From Legionella brunensis (GTDB lineage Bacteria > Pseudomonadota > Gammaproteobacteria > Legionellales > Legionellaceae), in NCBI RefSeq assembly GCF_001467025.1, contig NZ_LNXV01000036.1, forward strand, positions 55,398 to 119,397: a stretch of 64,000 bases of DNA, read 5' to 3'. Made by a program: the position numbers and the translations under genes. This document shows, one piece after another, positions 9,255 through 17,511 of the stretch. The stretch's first letter is position 1. Each line of letters opens with the position of its first letter. The notes beneath the pieces were generated by a model that saw only the letters and a list, made by a program, of their open reading frames with translations, did no database searches and had not been told where the DNA came from.

Positions 9255-11093
9255 ATGACCCACGATACAGAACTTAGTGATCTTATGCACTCCGTTGCCA
9301 TGAAAAGCCTCCAGTTGTTAGATGGCATGAAAAAACAACCCGCGCAAGTTCCCTCATTAATCAAGCAGTTTATAGACTTAACGGCTGATTTTCAGGCTCT
9401 ACTGACGATAATTTTAAAAAACCCCGAGCAACTCTGGCAAATGCAGTTAGCCTATTGGCAAGATGCGATGGGTTTAGTCCAGGAGCAATTTAACCATTGG
9501 CTTGAGGGTAAACCTATGCCGATTGAAGATAGGCGCTTTAACAGCGAGGAATGGGTAAATAATCCGTTCTTCAATCTGCTAAGCCAGCATTATTTGTTAG
9601 CCAGCGAACATTTAAATTCACTTTTTGAGCATCTTGATTATGGAGATAAACAACTTGCCAAAAGAGTCCAGTTTTTTACAAGGCAATATCTTGATGCCTT
9701 ATCTCCTGCAAATTTTTTACATACTAATCCACAATTAATGGCTGAAACTATTCAGAGCCACGGTAAAAATTTATTACGAGGCTTACAAAATTTACTGACT
9801 GATTTAGAAACGGGTTCGTCTCGCTTAATTATTAAAATGACAGACACAGATGCGTTTAAGGTAGGCGAAAACATTGCGACTACTCCAGGTAAAGTAATTT
9901 ATCGCAACGAAATGATGGAACTCATTCAATTTAGTCCTCAAACCGAAAAGGTTCGAGCAATTCCGCTTTTAATAGTTCCACCGTGGATTAACAAATATTA
10001 CATTCTTGATCTTAGCAAACATAACTCTTTTATCGGTTGGCTTGTGCAGCAAGGCATCACCGTTTTTGTCATTTCATGGGTGAATCCGGATGCCAGTTAT
10101 GCTGATAAGGGTTTATACAATTATCTTAGCGAAGGTCCTCTAACCGCCGTAAAAACCATTCAAAAACAACTCAAAGTCGAGCAAGTTAATGTATTAGGTT
10201 TTTGTATTGGCGGCACTTTAAATGCATGCATGCTGGCCTATTTAAAAGCAAAAAATGAAAATCCTATTCGCAGCGCGACCTTCCTTGCATCTATGATTGA
10301 CTTTAGCGATCCAGGCGATATCGCTGTTTTTATTGATGAACAGCAAATCCTTCGCATTGAAGAAGAAATGCATGCTAAAGGATTCCTCGATGGCCGTTTC
10401 ATGGCTAGCACTTTTAACTCCTTAAGAGCGAATGACCTAGTTTGGTCTTTTTTTATTAAAAATTATCTACAAGGCAAAGATCCCGTGCCTTTTGATATTT
10501 TATATTGGAATGCTGACGCGACTAACATGCCAGCAAAAATGCATTCGCAGTATTTGCGTTGGATGTATTTGCATAATAATTTGGTCAAGCCCGGGAAAAT
10601 TCATCTAAACTATGTCCCTCTAGATGTGACTCAAATTACTATCCCAACCTTTTTCTTCTCTACCCAAAAAGATCACATTGCTCCCTGGCAAACAACTTAT
10701 TTGGGTTTTCAACTAATGAAGGGCAAAAAACGTTTTCTACTGGGTGGCTCAGGGCATATTGCGGGAATTGTTAATCCCGCCAATAGTGAAAAATATGGCT
10801 TTTATCGCAATCACAGTACCCATCAAACTGCTGAAGAGTGGTTAGCTAATGCTAAACATCATCCTGGCTCTTGGTGGCCAGAATGGCTAAATTGGCTTAA
10901 CAAAGAGTCTGGACACTGGGTAAGTGCTCCAGATTTTCAGTTACTCCCATTCAAACCGATTATGGATGCGCCTGGAAGCTATGTGCATGTCACTTATAAA
11001 GCCACTAAAGCAAAAGAGCCAGACCAAAGTAAAAACGGGCTCGAACAATTATCCATACACGAATTGCCCGCTCAGGAGGAAAAGATCGCTTAA
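9255..11093 (+). CDS. phaC: Class I poly(3-hydroxyalkanoate) synthase
   Basis: Polymerises (R)-3-hydroxyacyl-CoA into polyhydroxyalkanoate granules, a carbon reserve linked to survival in Legionella. It is 612 aa, with an N-terminal PhaC domain (about 90-260) and an alpha/beta-hydrolase core. The lipase-like box is GFCIGGT with the catalytic Cys317; Asp473 (STQKDHIAPW) and His501 (GGSGHIAG) complete the triad. The spacing matches class I synthases, so no PhaE partner is needed. The start follows GTAGGAGCTCGG. The gene converges with the phasin-phaR-phaB genes across a bidirectional terminator. Confidence 0.95.
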   Translation: MTHDTELSDLMHSVAMKSLQLLDGMKKQPAQVPSLIKQFIDLTADFQALLTIILKNPEQLWQMQLAYWQDAMGLVQEQFNHWLEGKPMPIEDRRFNSEEWVNNPFFNLLSQHYLLASEHLNSLFEHLDYGDKQLAKRVQFFTRQYLDALSPANFLHTNPQLMAETIQSHGKNLLRGLQNLLTDLETGSSRLIIKMTDTDAFKVGENIATTPGKVIYRNEMMELIQFSPQTEKVRAIPLLIVPPWINKYYILDLSKHNSFIGWLVQQGITVFVISWVNPDASYADKGLYNYLSEGPLTAVKTIQKQLKVEQVNVLGFCIGGTLNACMLAYLKAKNENPIRSATFLASMIDFSDPGDIAVFIDEQQILRIEEEMHAKGFLDGRFMASTFNSLRANDLVWSFFIKNYLQGKDPVPFDILYWNADATNMPAKMHSQYLRWMYLHNNLVKPGKIHLNYVPLDVTQITIPTFFFSTQKDHIAPWQTTYLGFQLMKGKKRFLLGGSGHIAGIVNPANSEKYGFYRNHSTHQTAEEWLANAKHHPGSWWPEWLNWLNKESGHWVSAPDFQLLPFKPIMDAPGSYVHVTYKATKAKEPDQSKNGLEQLSIHELPAQEEKIA

Positions 11094-11135
11094 AAATTAT
11101 TTGTTTTTTTGCTATTTAAACTTTTTCGTCATAAT

Positions 11136-11168
11136 AAAAAAGGCTATTAATTTTGTAATAGCCTTTTT
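11136..11168. terminator. Bidirectional intrinsic terminator between phaC and phasin
   Basis: GGCTATTA (11142-11149) pairs with TAATAGCC (11156-11163) across a 6-nt loop. It is flanked by an A-run on the left and a T-run on the right, so it can end both phaC and the converging phasin transcript. Confidence 0.85.
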
Positions 11169-11184
11169 GTTATGATAGAAGTAT

Positions 11185-11475
11185 TTATTTCTTAACATCG
11201 GTTTTATTTTTTACTTCTTGTACAAGAGAAAGCATTGTTGTTTCCATAATCTGAAAAGATTTTTGTAGATAATCCAATGCCTTATGGCCGTTTTCAATTG
11301 CCAAATGAATTTGTTTTTCCAATAATTCTTCAGGTTTCTTGGTATTAGCCAATTCATCGGGCTTTAAATAGCTCATGCCTTGTAGAGTTTTTACATTAAG
11401 TTCAGCAATGGCTTGAAAAGGCTCTTGCATTTTTTTTGCCATTTCACTCCATTTTTCAAAATAAGCTTGTGTCAT
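11185..11475 (-). CDS. Phasin family protein
   Basis: A 96-residue phasin that coats polyhydroxyalkanoate granules and limits their size. It is an all-helical, amphipathic protein (AYFEKWSEMAKKMQEPFQAI, then ALDYLQKSFQIME and MLSLVQEV) with the short TKxxEELxEKQxxLA spacing typical of phasins. The start is ATG 11475 because GAGGAG lies just ahead of it; the in-frame ATG at 11499 would place that ribosome site inside the gene. It is transcribed toward phaC and has TTGCAnTGCAA-type elements upstream that suggest PhaR control. Confidence 0.85.
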   Translation of the reverse strand: MTQAYFEKWSEMAKKMQEPFQAIAELNVKTLQGMSYLKPDELANTKKPEELLEKQIHLAIENGHKALDYLQKSFQIMETTMLSLVQEVKNKTDVKK

Positions 11476-11491
11476 GATACTCTCCTCGCTA

Positions 11492-11572
11492 TGTTGCACT
11501 GCACAATTCTAGATTAGTACTATTCTTACCTACTTGTCAAGGAGTTATTAAAATTTATTTTGCAGTGCAACA
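11492..11572. promoter_or_regulatory. Candidate PhaR operator pair upstream of phasin gene
   Basis: TGTTGCACTGCA at 11492-11503 and its exact reverse complement TGCAGTGCAACA at 11561-11572 face each other across 57 bp. Each is built on the palindrome TTGCA-n-TGCAA. PhaR-type repressors are known to bind TGC-rich palindromes before phasin genes, and phaR is the next gene. The left copy overlaps the phasin ribosome-binding region. Binding is inferred. Confidence 0.55.
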
Positions 11573-11629
11573 TAAATTTTAATGACAACCTACTTTATAG
11601 TGGTAAGCAAAACCAATACTGGCTAAGGT

Positions 11630-12040
11630 TTAACGGTCAAAAAATCCTTGCCATTGCTTAAGTAATTGTTGCACTTGCTGATCCCAAAAACTAGTCGCTT
11701 TTTTGTAATCATTCAAATAAGGGTTGGTTTGCAATAATTTTTGCATGTTGGCAAACATCTGTTCCAACATTGTTTTAAACGATTGGCTCATCGGATGATT
11801 TGCAAAAGTAATCAGCTGTCTTAATATTTCGGGAGATAAAAACTGCGTAGCACCACTTTCCATTTCAACAAATATTTGTAATAACGTAGCATTGGTAATG
11901 TCTTTACCAGTTGTCGAATCCTCCACTTTAAATGGTACTCCCTCAACCACATAGCGTTGCAATTCTTCGACAGTAATATATTGGCTCTTCTCGGTATCAT
12001 ACAGTCTGCGGTTTTTATATTTTTTTATTAATCTTGCCAT
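11630..12040 (-). CDS. phaR: Polyhydroxyalkanoate synthesis repressor PhaR
   Basis: A 136-aa regulator that senses free polymer and represses phasin and often its own gene. The N-terminal PHB/PHA accumulation regulator DNA-binding domain is clear (residues 1-60: RLIKKYKNRRLYDTEKSQYI, then EELQRYVVEG and DSTTGKDITNATLLQI). It is followed by the accumulation-regulator domain with FLSPEILRQLITF and a helical, Gln-rich C terminus. It lies between the reductase genes and the phasin, transcribed in the same direction. Confidence 0.93.
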   Translation of the reverse strand: MARLIKKYKNRRLYDTEKSQYITVEELQRYVVEGVPFKVEDSTTGKDITNATLLQIFVEMESGATQFLSPEILRQLITFANHPMSQSFKTMLEQMFANMQKLLQTNPYLNDYKKATSFWDQQVQQLLKQWQGFFDR

Positions 12041-12102
12041 ATCTCTCTCAATAGCAACACTTACTTACAACAGGTTGAGAAATACCTTCTCAACCCTAGC
12101 AG

Positions 12103-12849
12103 TTAGTACATATGCAAACCACCATTAACACTTAAATTTGCACCTGTAATATAACGACTCCTTTCATGGGCTAAAAACTCTACCACCCAGGCTACCTCTT
12201 CTGGCTCAGCCAAACGTTTCGCAGGAATCAACTCAATGATAGATTGCAAGATATCAGGTCTGATGCCTTTCATGAGCCGCGTATTCACATAACCTGGCGA
12301 AATACTATTCACCGTAATGTTCTTAGACATCAGTTCTTGGGAAAGACTTTTAGTAAACCCATAAATGCCCGCCTTGGATGCAGCATAATTGGTTTGCGAA
12401 AACTGTCCTTTTTGTGCATTTACCGATGAAATATTGATAATCCTACCACTTTCTTGACTGCGCATTTGTTCAACTACCGGATGAGTGACATTGAACATGC
12501 TATCCAGATTGACTCTTAGAACCTCATCCCATTGCTGTTTTGTCATTTTGGAGAATACTGAATCCCTAGTAATCCCTGCATTGTTAATTAAAACATCCAC
12601 ACGACCAAACTCTGAAATCAAGTCTTTAATCACCAAACCACATTGCTCAAAATTACCGACATCCATTTGGCGATAATGGATATTTTGATAACTCTCCTGC
12701 CTTAATTCTTCTAACCATAAAGCGGCATTTTCTTTTGAAATAATATCAAGAGCAATGATATTCCCGTAAAGAGAACTTAATTGTTTAACAATGGCAGTAC
12801 CTATATCACCGGTACCACCAGTAATTAATACTACTGTTTCTTTTTGCAT
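12103..12849 (-). CDS. phaB: Acetoacetyl-CoA reductase, SDR family (PhaB-type), copy 1
   Basis: An NADPH-dependent short-chain dehydrogenase that reduces acetoacetyl-CoA to (R)-3-hydroxybutyryl-CoA, the monomer for PhaC. It is 248 aa. The cofactor motif is TGGTGDIGTAI (residues 10-20), NNAG is in the middle, and the catalytic Ser (NISSVNAQKGQFSQTNYAAS) and Tyr-x-x-x-Lys (YAASK) are present. The end ITGANLSVNGGLHMY is typical of PhaB. It sits 80 bp downstream of a second PhaB-type gene, and the two proteins are clearly homologous but diverged. Which one serves PHA synthesis cannot be told from sequence. Confidence 0.88.
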   Translation of the reverse strand: MQKETVVLITGGTGDIGTAIVKQLSSLYGNIIALDIISKENAALWLEELRQESYQNIHYRQMDVGNFEQCGLVIKDLISEFGRVDVLINNAGITRDSVFSKMTKQQWDEVLRVNLDSMFNVTHPVVEQMRSQESGRIINISSVNAQKGQFSQTNYAASKAGIYGFTKSLSQELMSKNITVNSISPGYVNTRLMKGIRPDILQSIIELIPAKRLAEPEEVAWVVEFLAHERSRYITGANLSVNGGLHMY

Positions 12850-12905
12850 TCTTTTCCTTAATCAAAACTAACGCCACTCTCTAAGAAGTTATTTAGAGTG
12901 TCGCC

Positions 12906-12928
12906 TTTAGAGTGATACTAACTCTAAA
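12906..12928. repeat. Short inverted repeat after phaB copy 2
   Basis: TTTAGAGT (12906-12913) and ACTCTAAA (12921-12928) can form an 8-bp hairpin just beyond the stop of the upstream reductase gene. There is no T-run, so it may be an attenuator or mRNA-processing site and not a full terminator. Confidence 0.4.
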
Positions 12929-12929
12929 C

Positions 12930-13670
12930 CTACATATATTGACCACCGTTAATATCCAAATTAGCGCCGGTAATGAATCCAGACGTTGGTTCTGCTAAAA
13001 ATGCAACTGCATCAGCAACCTCTTGTGGTGTTCCTAGGCGTCCAACAGGAATATTTGCAACAATGCTTGCTAATACTTCCTCTTTCATTGCCGTCAGCAT
13101 AGGAGTTTCAATATAGCCAGGAGAAATAGTATTCACTGTGATACCTTTAGCAGCAACCTCCAGTGCTAAACTCTTGGTAAATCCAAAAAGCGCCGCCTTA
13201 GAGGCTGCATAATTACATTGACCGAATTGCCCTTTGCGACCATTGATTGATGATATGGTAATAATGCGACCATAATTTTTTTCAAGCATTGCAGGTAGAA
13301 TATTACGTGTAATATTAAAAACACTTGTTAAATTAGCATCGATGACTTGTTGCCATTGTTCAGCACTCATCTTTTTTAAACTAGTATCCACGGTAATCCC
13401 AGCATTATTTATCAGGACATCAATGTGGCTATATTTTTCTAAAACGAGAGCAGCAAGTTTTTCGCAGTCAGCAAAATTGGCAATATTTGCATAGACAATG
13501 TCTATCTCATAGCCAGCAGCTCTTTGTTCTGCTTGCCAACGCTTGGCCTGCTCATGGTTTCCATCTTTAAAATAACAAGCAATTACTTGGTAATCAGCTG
13601 CTAACCGCTGACAAATGGCTGTACCAATCCCACCTGTTCCCCCTGTGACTACGGCCGTCATTTTTTCCAT
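12930..13670 (-). CDS. phaB: Acetoacetyl-CoA reductase, SDR family (PhaB-type), copy 2
   Basis: A 246-aa short-chain dehydrogenase with the cofactor loop TGGTGGIGTAICQRL, NNAGITVDTSLKKMS, the active-site Ser (ITISSINGRKGQFGQ) and YAASK, ending FITGANLDINGGQYM. INGRKGQFGQxNYAASKA is a hallmark of PhaB-like acetoacetyl-CoA reductases, so this is the closer match to the classical enzyme of the two. The start is ATG 13670, downstream of GGAG. An earlier in-frame ATG at 13685 overlaps that ribosome site and is rejected. It is the first gene of the minus-strand phaB-phaB-phaR-phasin series. Confidence 0.9.
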   Translation of the reverse strand: MEKMTAVVTGGTGGIGTAICQRLAADYQVIACYFKDGNHEQAKRWQAEQRAAGYEIDIVYANIANFADCEKLAALVLEKYSHIDVLINNAGITVDTSLKKMSAEQWQQVIDANLTSVFNITRNILPAMLEKNYGRIITISSINGRKGQFGQCNYAASKAALFGFTKSLALEVAAKGITVNTISPGYIETPMLTAMKEEVLASIVANIPVGRLGTPQEVADAVAFLAEPTSGFITGANLDINGGQYM

Positions 13671-13895
13671 AAATAATATCTCCATAAAATAATGTGATTG
13701 GAATCTATTACTTCAAAGCAAAAGTAAATGAATGTCAACAACTTACCTTTGTTCTAATAAGCTTCTTGCAAAATTAATTATTTCAAAAGAAATCTAATTT
13801 AATTTTAGCACCCAATAGTCACTTTAATAGCGCGCACCTGTACACAAGAAAACACAAAAATAATTTGAAGCTGTAGCAATAACCTAAAAAAAGAG

Positions 13896-13923
13896 ATAAA
13901 AAAAAGCGGGATTAACCCGCTTT
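13896..13923 (-). terminator. Intrinsic terminator of the desaturase gene
   Basis: On the minus strand AAGCGGG, a 5-nt loop and CCCGCTT form a stem (13904-13922) followed by a run of T (A-run at 13896-13905 on the plus strand). It lies directly after the desaturase stop. Confidence 0.88.
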
Positions 13924-13926
13924 ATA

Positions 13927-15108
13927 CTAGATTTTTACTGGATGAGGCACATAACCTTTAATTTGTTGTGCAAATTGGCGCAAGACTTCTAAACCAGACT
14001 CTTCAGCTTGCTTACACCATTGTTGTAAAGCTTCAACCAATTCCTTTTGAGAACTTGCAGTCTTTAACCAAATATTTTGGAGAGATTGGCGGAAAGTATA
14101 AACCAACCGGAGTTGATCGCGACTTGCTAATAATGCTTGCAAACGCACCTTCGCTCGCGGCGATAGCAAACTATCCTGTAACCGCAACAACCGCCCTGCC
14201 CGTTGCAACAAATGTTTATCATTCGCTAATGCTGTACGTTTTTCATCTTTAAGAATAGGGCGAACAACTCGTTTATAATACTGGGACATTACTTGAAAAC
14301 GGTTACTAACAACTGCCTTTACCGTTTCAAGATCAACATGAAGCTTGCCTTCTTCTTGTGCCAATTTTGGTGGTAATTTTTTAACCTTGGCAAGCCTTAA
14401 AAAGCACAAACAACGAATATACATCCAGCCAATATCAAATTCCCACCACTTGACAGAAAATTTTGCAGATGAAGCAAATGTATGGTGATTATTATGTAAT
14501 TCCTCACCACCTATCCAAAATCCCCAAGGGAAAATATTTGTTGCCGCATCAGGGCACTCAAAATTTCTATATCCCCAATGATGACCTATACCGTTTACCA
14601 CACCGGCCGCGTGAAGTGGAATCCACATCATTTGGATTGCCCATATCGTAATCCCAGGCAAACCAAAAAGTAAAAGATCCATCAAAAACATCAGCAAAAT
14701 CCCTTTGGAGGAGAAACGTGAGTACAATTGACGCTCAACCCAATCGTTGGGTGTGCCATGAGAATATTTAGCTATCATTTCCTTATCTTTAGAAGCTTCT
14801 TTATATAATTCTGCACCTTGCCAAAATACTTTCTTTAAACCTAGCACCTTAGGGCTGTGAGGATCTCCTTCGATGTCAGTAGTCGCATGGTGCTTACGAT
14901 GAATAGCGACCCACTGAGCAGTAACCATGCCGGTAGTTAGCCATAGCCAAAAACGAAAAAAATGACTTATTATGGGATGTAAGGTTAAAGCACGATGAGT
15001 TTGGTAGCGATGTAAATAAATGGTAACAGCGGCGATAGTAATCTGTGTTAAAACAATCGTAGCCAACACATAACCCCAAAACGATAAGTTTAGAACGCCA
15101 TAAATCAT
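13927..15108 (-). CDS. Fatty acyl-CoA/phospholipid desaturase (delta-9 type)
   Basis: A membrane di-iron desaturase that introduces a double bond into saturated acyl chains. It is 393 aa. The three histidine boxes are present: HRYQTHR (residues 33-39), HRKHH (about 70-74) and HNNHH (about 206-210), with HHWGYRNFE between. Four hydrophobic segments place the boxes on the cytosolic face. After the third box comes a 150-residue soluble, Arg/Lys/Leu-rich tail found in bacterial DesA/DesB-like enzymes. The start is supported by GTGGAG ahead of the ATG. A nested palindrome 33-61 bp upstream suggests a dedicated repressor, which is not encoded here. Confidence 0.88.
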   Translation of the reverse strand: MIYGVLNLSFWGYVLATIVLTQITIAAVTIYLHRYQTHRALTLHPIISHFFRFWLWLTTGMVTAQWVAIHRKHHATTDIEGDPHSPKVLGLKKVFWQGAELYKEASKDKEMIAKYSHGTPNDWVERQLYSRFSSKGILLMFLMDLLLFGLPGITIWAIQMMWIPLHAAGVVNGIGHHWGYRNFECPDAATNIFPWGFWIGGEELHNNHHTFASSAKFSVKWWEFDIGWMYIRCLCFLRLAKVKKLPPKLAQEEGKLHVDLETVKAVVSNRFQVMSQYYKRVVRPILKDEKRTALANDKHLLQRAGRLLRLQDSLLSPRAKVRLQALLASRDQLRLVYTFRQSLQNIWLKTASSQKELVEALQQWCKQAEESGLEVLRQFAQQIKGYVPHPVKI

Positions 15109-15140
15109 ATGGTTACTCCACTAAAATGAATCATTATGTG

Positions 15141-15169
15141 GTACTAAGGTGAGAAACTCACAACAGTAC
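15141..15169. promoter_or_regulatory. Nested palindrome, candidate operator of the desaturase gene
   Basis: Five-base half-sites GTACT, GTGAG, CTCAC and AGTAC are separated by exactly 3 bp each, so both the inner pair and the outer pair are perfectly symmetrical about one centre. It lies 33-61 bp ahead of the desaturase ATG and also upstream of the divergent small membrane gene. TetR-family regulators such as DesT and FabR are known to control desaturases from palindromes, but the regulator here is unknown. Confidence 0.5.
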
Positions 15170-15286
15170 TCTTCATATAATACCACAAATTGCACAATTC
15201 GCATTGCATCGAAAGAACTTGTGAACGATAATTTTAGATAGGTAAGGGGTAATTGACCTTCTTTTCCGTCTAAACAGGGACTATAC

Positions 15287-15517
15287 ATGAACGAGAAATT
15301 CGAACGTCTAATACAGCAGCTTGTGCCTTTCTTAATTGCTGGTATTGCCATTGCATTAGTAATTGGCTTGTTTATCATGTTTTCATACGTGCTGATATGG
15401 GGCTTAGTAATAGGTGGGGTTCTTTGGCTAGTTTACTTTGTAAAAAGCCTCCTATTTCCAGGCCAGAAAAGTGAAACGACTAAAGGACGAGTCATCGAAC
15501 ATAATGACAAAGATTAA
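15287..15517 (+). CDS. Small membrane protein, function unknown
   Basis: A 76-residue protein with two closely spaced hydrophobic segments (about residues 12-34 and 36-55), a charged N-terminal helix (NEKFERLIQQ) and a polar C-terminal tail (GQKSETTKGRVIEHNDKD). No family recognised. Its TAA stop overlaps the first base of the mutM ATG, so the two genes are probably translated from one message. The ATG is preceded only by a weak ribosome site. Confidence 0.7.
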   Translation: MNEKFERLIQQLVPFLIAGIAIALVIGLFIMFSYVLIWGLVIGGVLWLVYFVKSLLFPGQKSETTKGRVIEHNDKD

Positions 15518-16338
15518 TGCCTGAATTACCCGAAGTTGAAACTACAAGACTTGGTATCAGTCCATTCTTGCTCGATAAAACCATACAGGCTGTTTTTGTC
15601 AGACAGCCTAATTTACGGATGAAAGTTCCCCCGTTAAATGAGCTTTGTTCTGGACAGAAGGTTTTGGCAATAACCCGTCGAGCAAAATATTTATTGTTGC
15701 ATCTAACAAAAGGCTACCTACTTATTCATTTAGGCATGTCAGGGCATTTACGAATTGTACAACCTAGCGTATATCACGACAAACATGACCATATTGATAT
15801 GCTCCTCGATGGAGAGCATACACTTCGCTACAATGATCCGCGTCGTTTTGGTCTTTGGCTGTATCTTTCGGATAATCCTCAAGAACATCCTCTTTTATCA
15901 CATTTAGGGCCAGAACCTTTATCTGACATGTTCAATGTCGAGTATTTAAGTAAACGAGCACATAAAAAGCGGCAAAATATTAAATCTTTTATTATGCGTA
16001 ATGACATTGTAGTAGGCGTTGGTAATATCTATGCAACAGAAAGCCTATTCTTAGCAGGGATTAATCCTTTAAGCGCAGCTAGTAGTGTAAAACAAGCCCA
16101 GATGGCCAAGCTTGTCGCTTATATTAAGCAAGTATTGGAACAAGCAATCCAAGCTGGAGGCACTACTTTGCGGGATTTTTATGCTATCGATGGAAAACCC
16201 GGCTATTTCGCCCAGCAACTTCAAGTCTATGGCAGAAAAAATCTGCCTTGCTTTCAATGCAACCACTCAATTGAAGTCGTTGTCATTGGTGGGCGAAGCT
16301 CCGCATTTTGCCCCTATTGCCAACCTCTAAGGCCATAA
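15517..16338 (+). CDS. mutM: Formamidopyrimidine-DNA glycosylase (MutM/Fpg)
   Basis: A base-excision repair enzyme that removes 8-oxoguanine and formamidopyrimidines and cleaves the abasic site. It is 273 aa. The N terminus MPELPEVET supplies the catalytic Pro (after Met removal) and Glu, the beta-hairpin lysine is in RRAKYLLLHL, and the helix-two-turn-helix includes VGVGNIYATESLF. The C-terminal zinc finger is complete: CFQC and CPYC pairs (about residues 248-270) with GGRSSAFC between. All catalytic elements are intact. The ATG overlaps the preceding stop by one base. Confidence 0.97.
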   Translation: MPELPEVETTRLGISPFLLDKTIQAVFVRQPNLRMKVPPLNELCSGQKVLAITRRAKYLLLHLTKGYLLIHLGMSGHLRIVQPSVYHDKHDHIDMLLDGEHTLRYNDPRRFGLWLYLSDNPQEHPLLSHLGPEPLSDMFNVEYLSKRAHKKRQNIKSFIMRNDIVVGVGNIYATESLFLAGINPLSAASSVKQAQMAKLVAYIKQVLEQAIQAGGTTLRDFYAIDGKPGYFAQQLQVYGRKNLPCFQCNHSIEVVVIGGRSSAFCPYCQPLRP

Positions 16339-16364
16339 TTATATAGGGACTACGTTCCCTGGAA

Positions 16365-17285
16365 TTAAGAAGATTTTTTAATGCACTCATCGGTACGTGC
16401 AAAGGTGTTAAGCAATAGGCGTGTAGCTGAAGCAATAACCTCATTATTAGGAGCGGCATCTTTCTTAGTTTGGGTGAAATAAATGGCTACAACAATGGGA
16501 GGACATTTCGGTGGCCAAATTATTGCTATATCATTTGTCGTCCCATAATCACCAGTTCCCGTTTTATCCCCGACAATCCACCCTTTGGGCACGCTAGCGC
16601 GAATACGAGCCCCCCCTGTGGTATTGCCTTTCAACCAAGTTTGCAATAATTCGCGCTGCGGTAATGCCAAGCCATTACCCAACCCTAAGCGTTGTAAACT
16701 TTTTTCCATCGCGGCAGGTGTAGACGTGTCGCGCACGTCACCAGGAATAGCCGAATTCAACTCAGGCTCCAAGCGATCTAGTCTGAATGAGAGATCACCA
16801 ATAGAATGAGCAAATACGTTAATGGCTTTACGTCCTCCGAGTTTTTTTATTAAAAGATCGATTGCAGTATTATCGCTCTGCTGAATTGCGGCAATGCATA
16901 GCTCAGCGATTGTCATGCCATCTCTAAGATGTTTTTCAGTGACAGGAGAATAAACAATTAAATCTTCTTTTTTATAATTGATTCTTTGTTGCAAAAGCCC
17001 ACTAACCATCATACTCTTTTTTAAAACAGCTGCCACGCCCATCATCTTAAACGTACTGCAGAAAGGAAAACGCTCTTCTGCACGGTATTGAAGACGCATG
17101 TCATTAGCGGTATTTATTGCAGAGATACCAATTCGCCCTCCGGAAGAAGCTTCTAACTCAGCTAGCTTTCCCTGTAAGGAAGTCAACTCTGCTTGTATGC
17201 CTGCCAAAGAAGACATACTAACCGCCACTAAAGAGACTGTGACGGTAGCCAGTAATAATAAACGCTTGAATAAAGATGAATACAT
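16365..17285 (-). CDS. Class A serine beta-lactamase
   Basis: A periplasmic enzyme that hydrolyses beta-lactam antibiotics. It is 306 aa, with a signal peptide from MYSSLFKRLLLLATV to about residue 29. The class A motifs are all present: S-x-x-K (STFK), the SDN loop (QQSDNTA), Glu166 in EPELNSA and KTG in VGDKTGTGDYGTTND. The KTGTGDYGTTNDIA box is close to CTX-M-type enzymes; the residue after KTG is Thr. The ATG at 17285 is chosen for its GAGGGA ribosome site and because the signal peptide starts there; the longer frame to 17348 adds no signal. No LysR-type regulator is adjacent, so it looks like an intrinsic chromosomal gene. Confidence 0.93.
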   Translation of the reverse strand: MYSSLFKRLLLLATVTVSLVAVSMSSLAGIQAELTSLQGKLAELEASSGGRIGISAINTANDMRLQYRAEERFPFCSTFKMMGVAAVLKKSMMVSGLLQQRINYKKEDLIVYSPVTEKHLRDGMTIAELCIAAIQQSDNTAIDLLIKKLGGRKAINVFAHSIGDLSFRLDRLEPELNSAIPGDVRDTSTPAAMEKSLQRLGLGNGLALPQRELLQTWLKGNTTGGARIRASVPKGWIVGDKTGTGDYGTTNDIAIIWPPKCPPIVVAIYFTQTKKDAAPNNEVIASATRLLLNTFARTDECIKKSS

Positions 17286-17511
17286 TTTTATCCCTCTAGA
17301 AATAATATCAATTAGATAGTCAATGAATCCGCAATGAATAGTTCTCAAAACAGCATGCAGGCACTTCGTGGAGCGACTTGATTAAGTAGTGTCTTTTTCT
17401 CAAAGATATCGTGCAAACTAGTTACATCATTTCGCTACTAGTCTACTTTATACTGTGAAACCCTGTAAACATGAAGTATCATCTGGCAACTCTCTCTAAG
17501 TTATTAAACCT

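Noticed and set aside
17285..17348. Upstream start of the beta-lactamase
   Set aside because: It would add 21 residues ahead of a clear signal peptide, and the ribosome site favours 17285.
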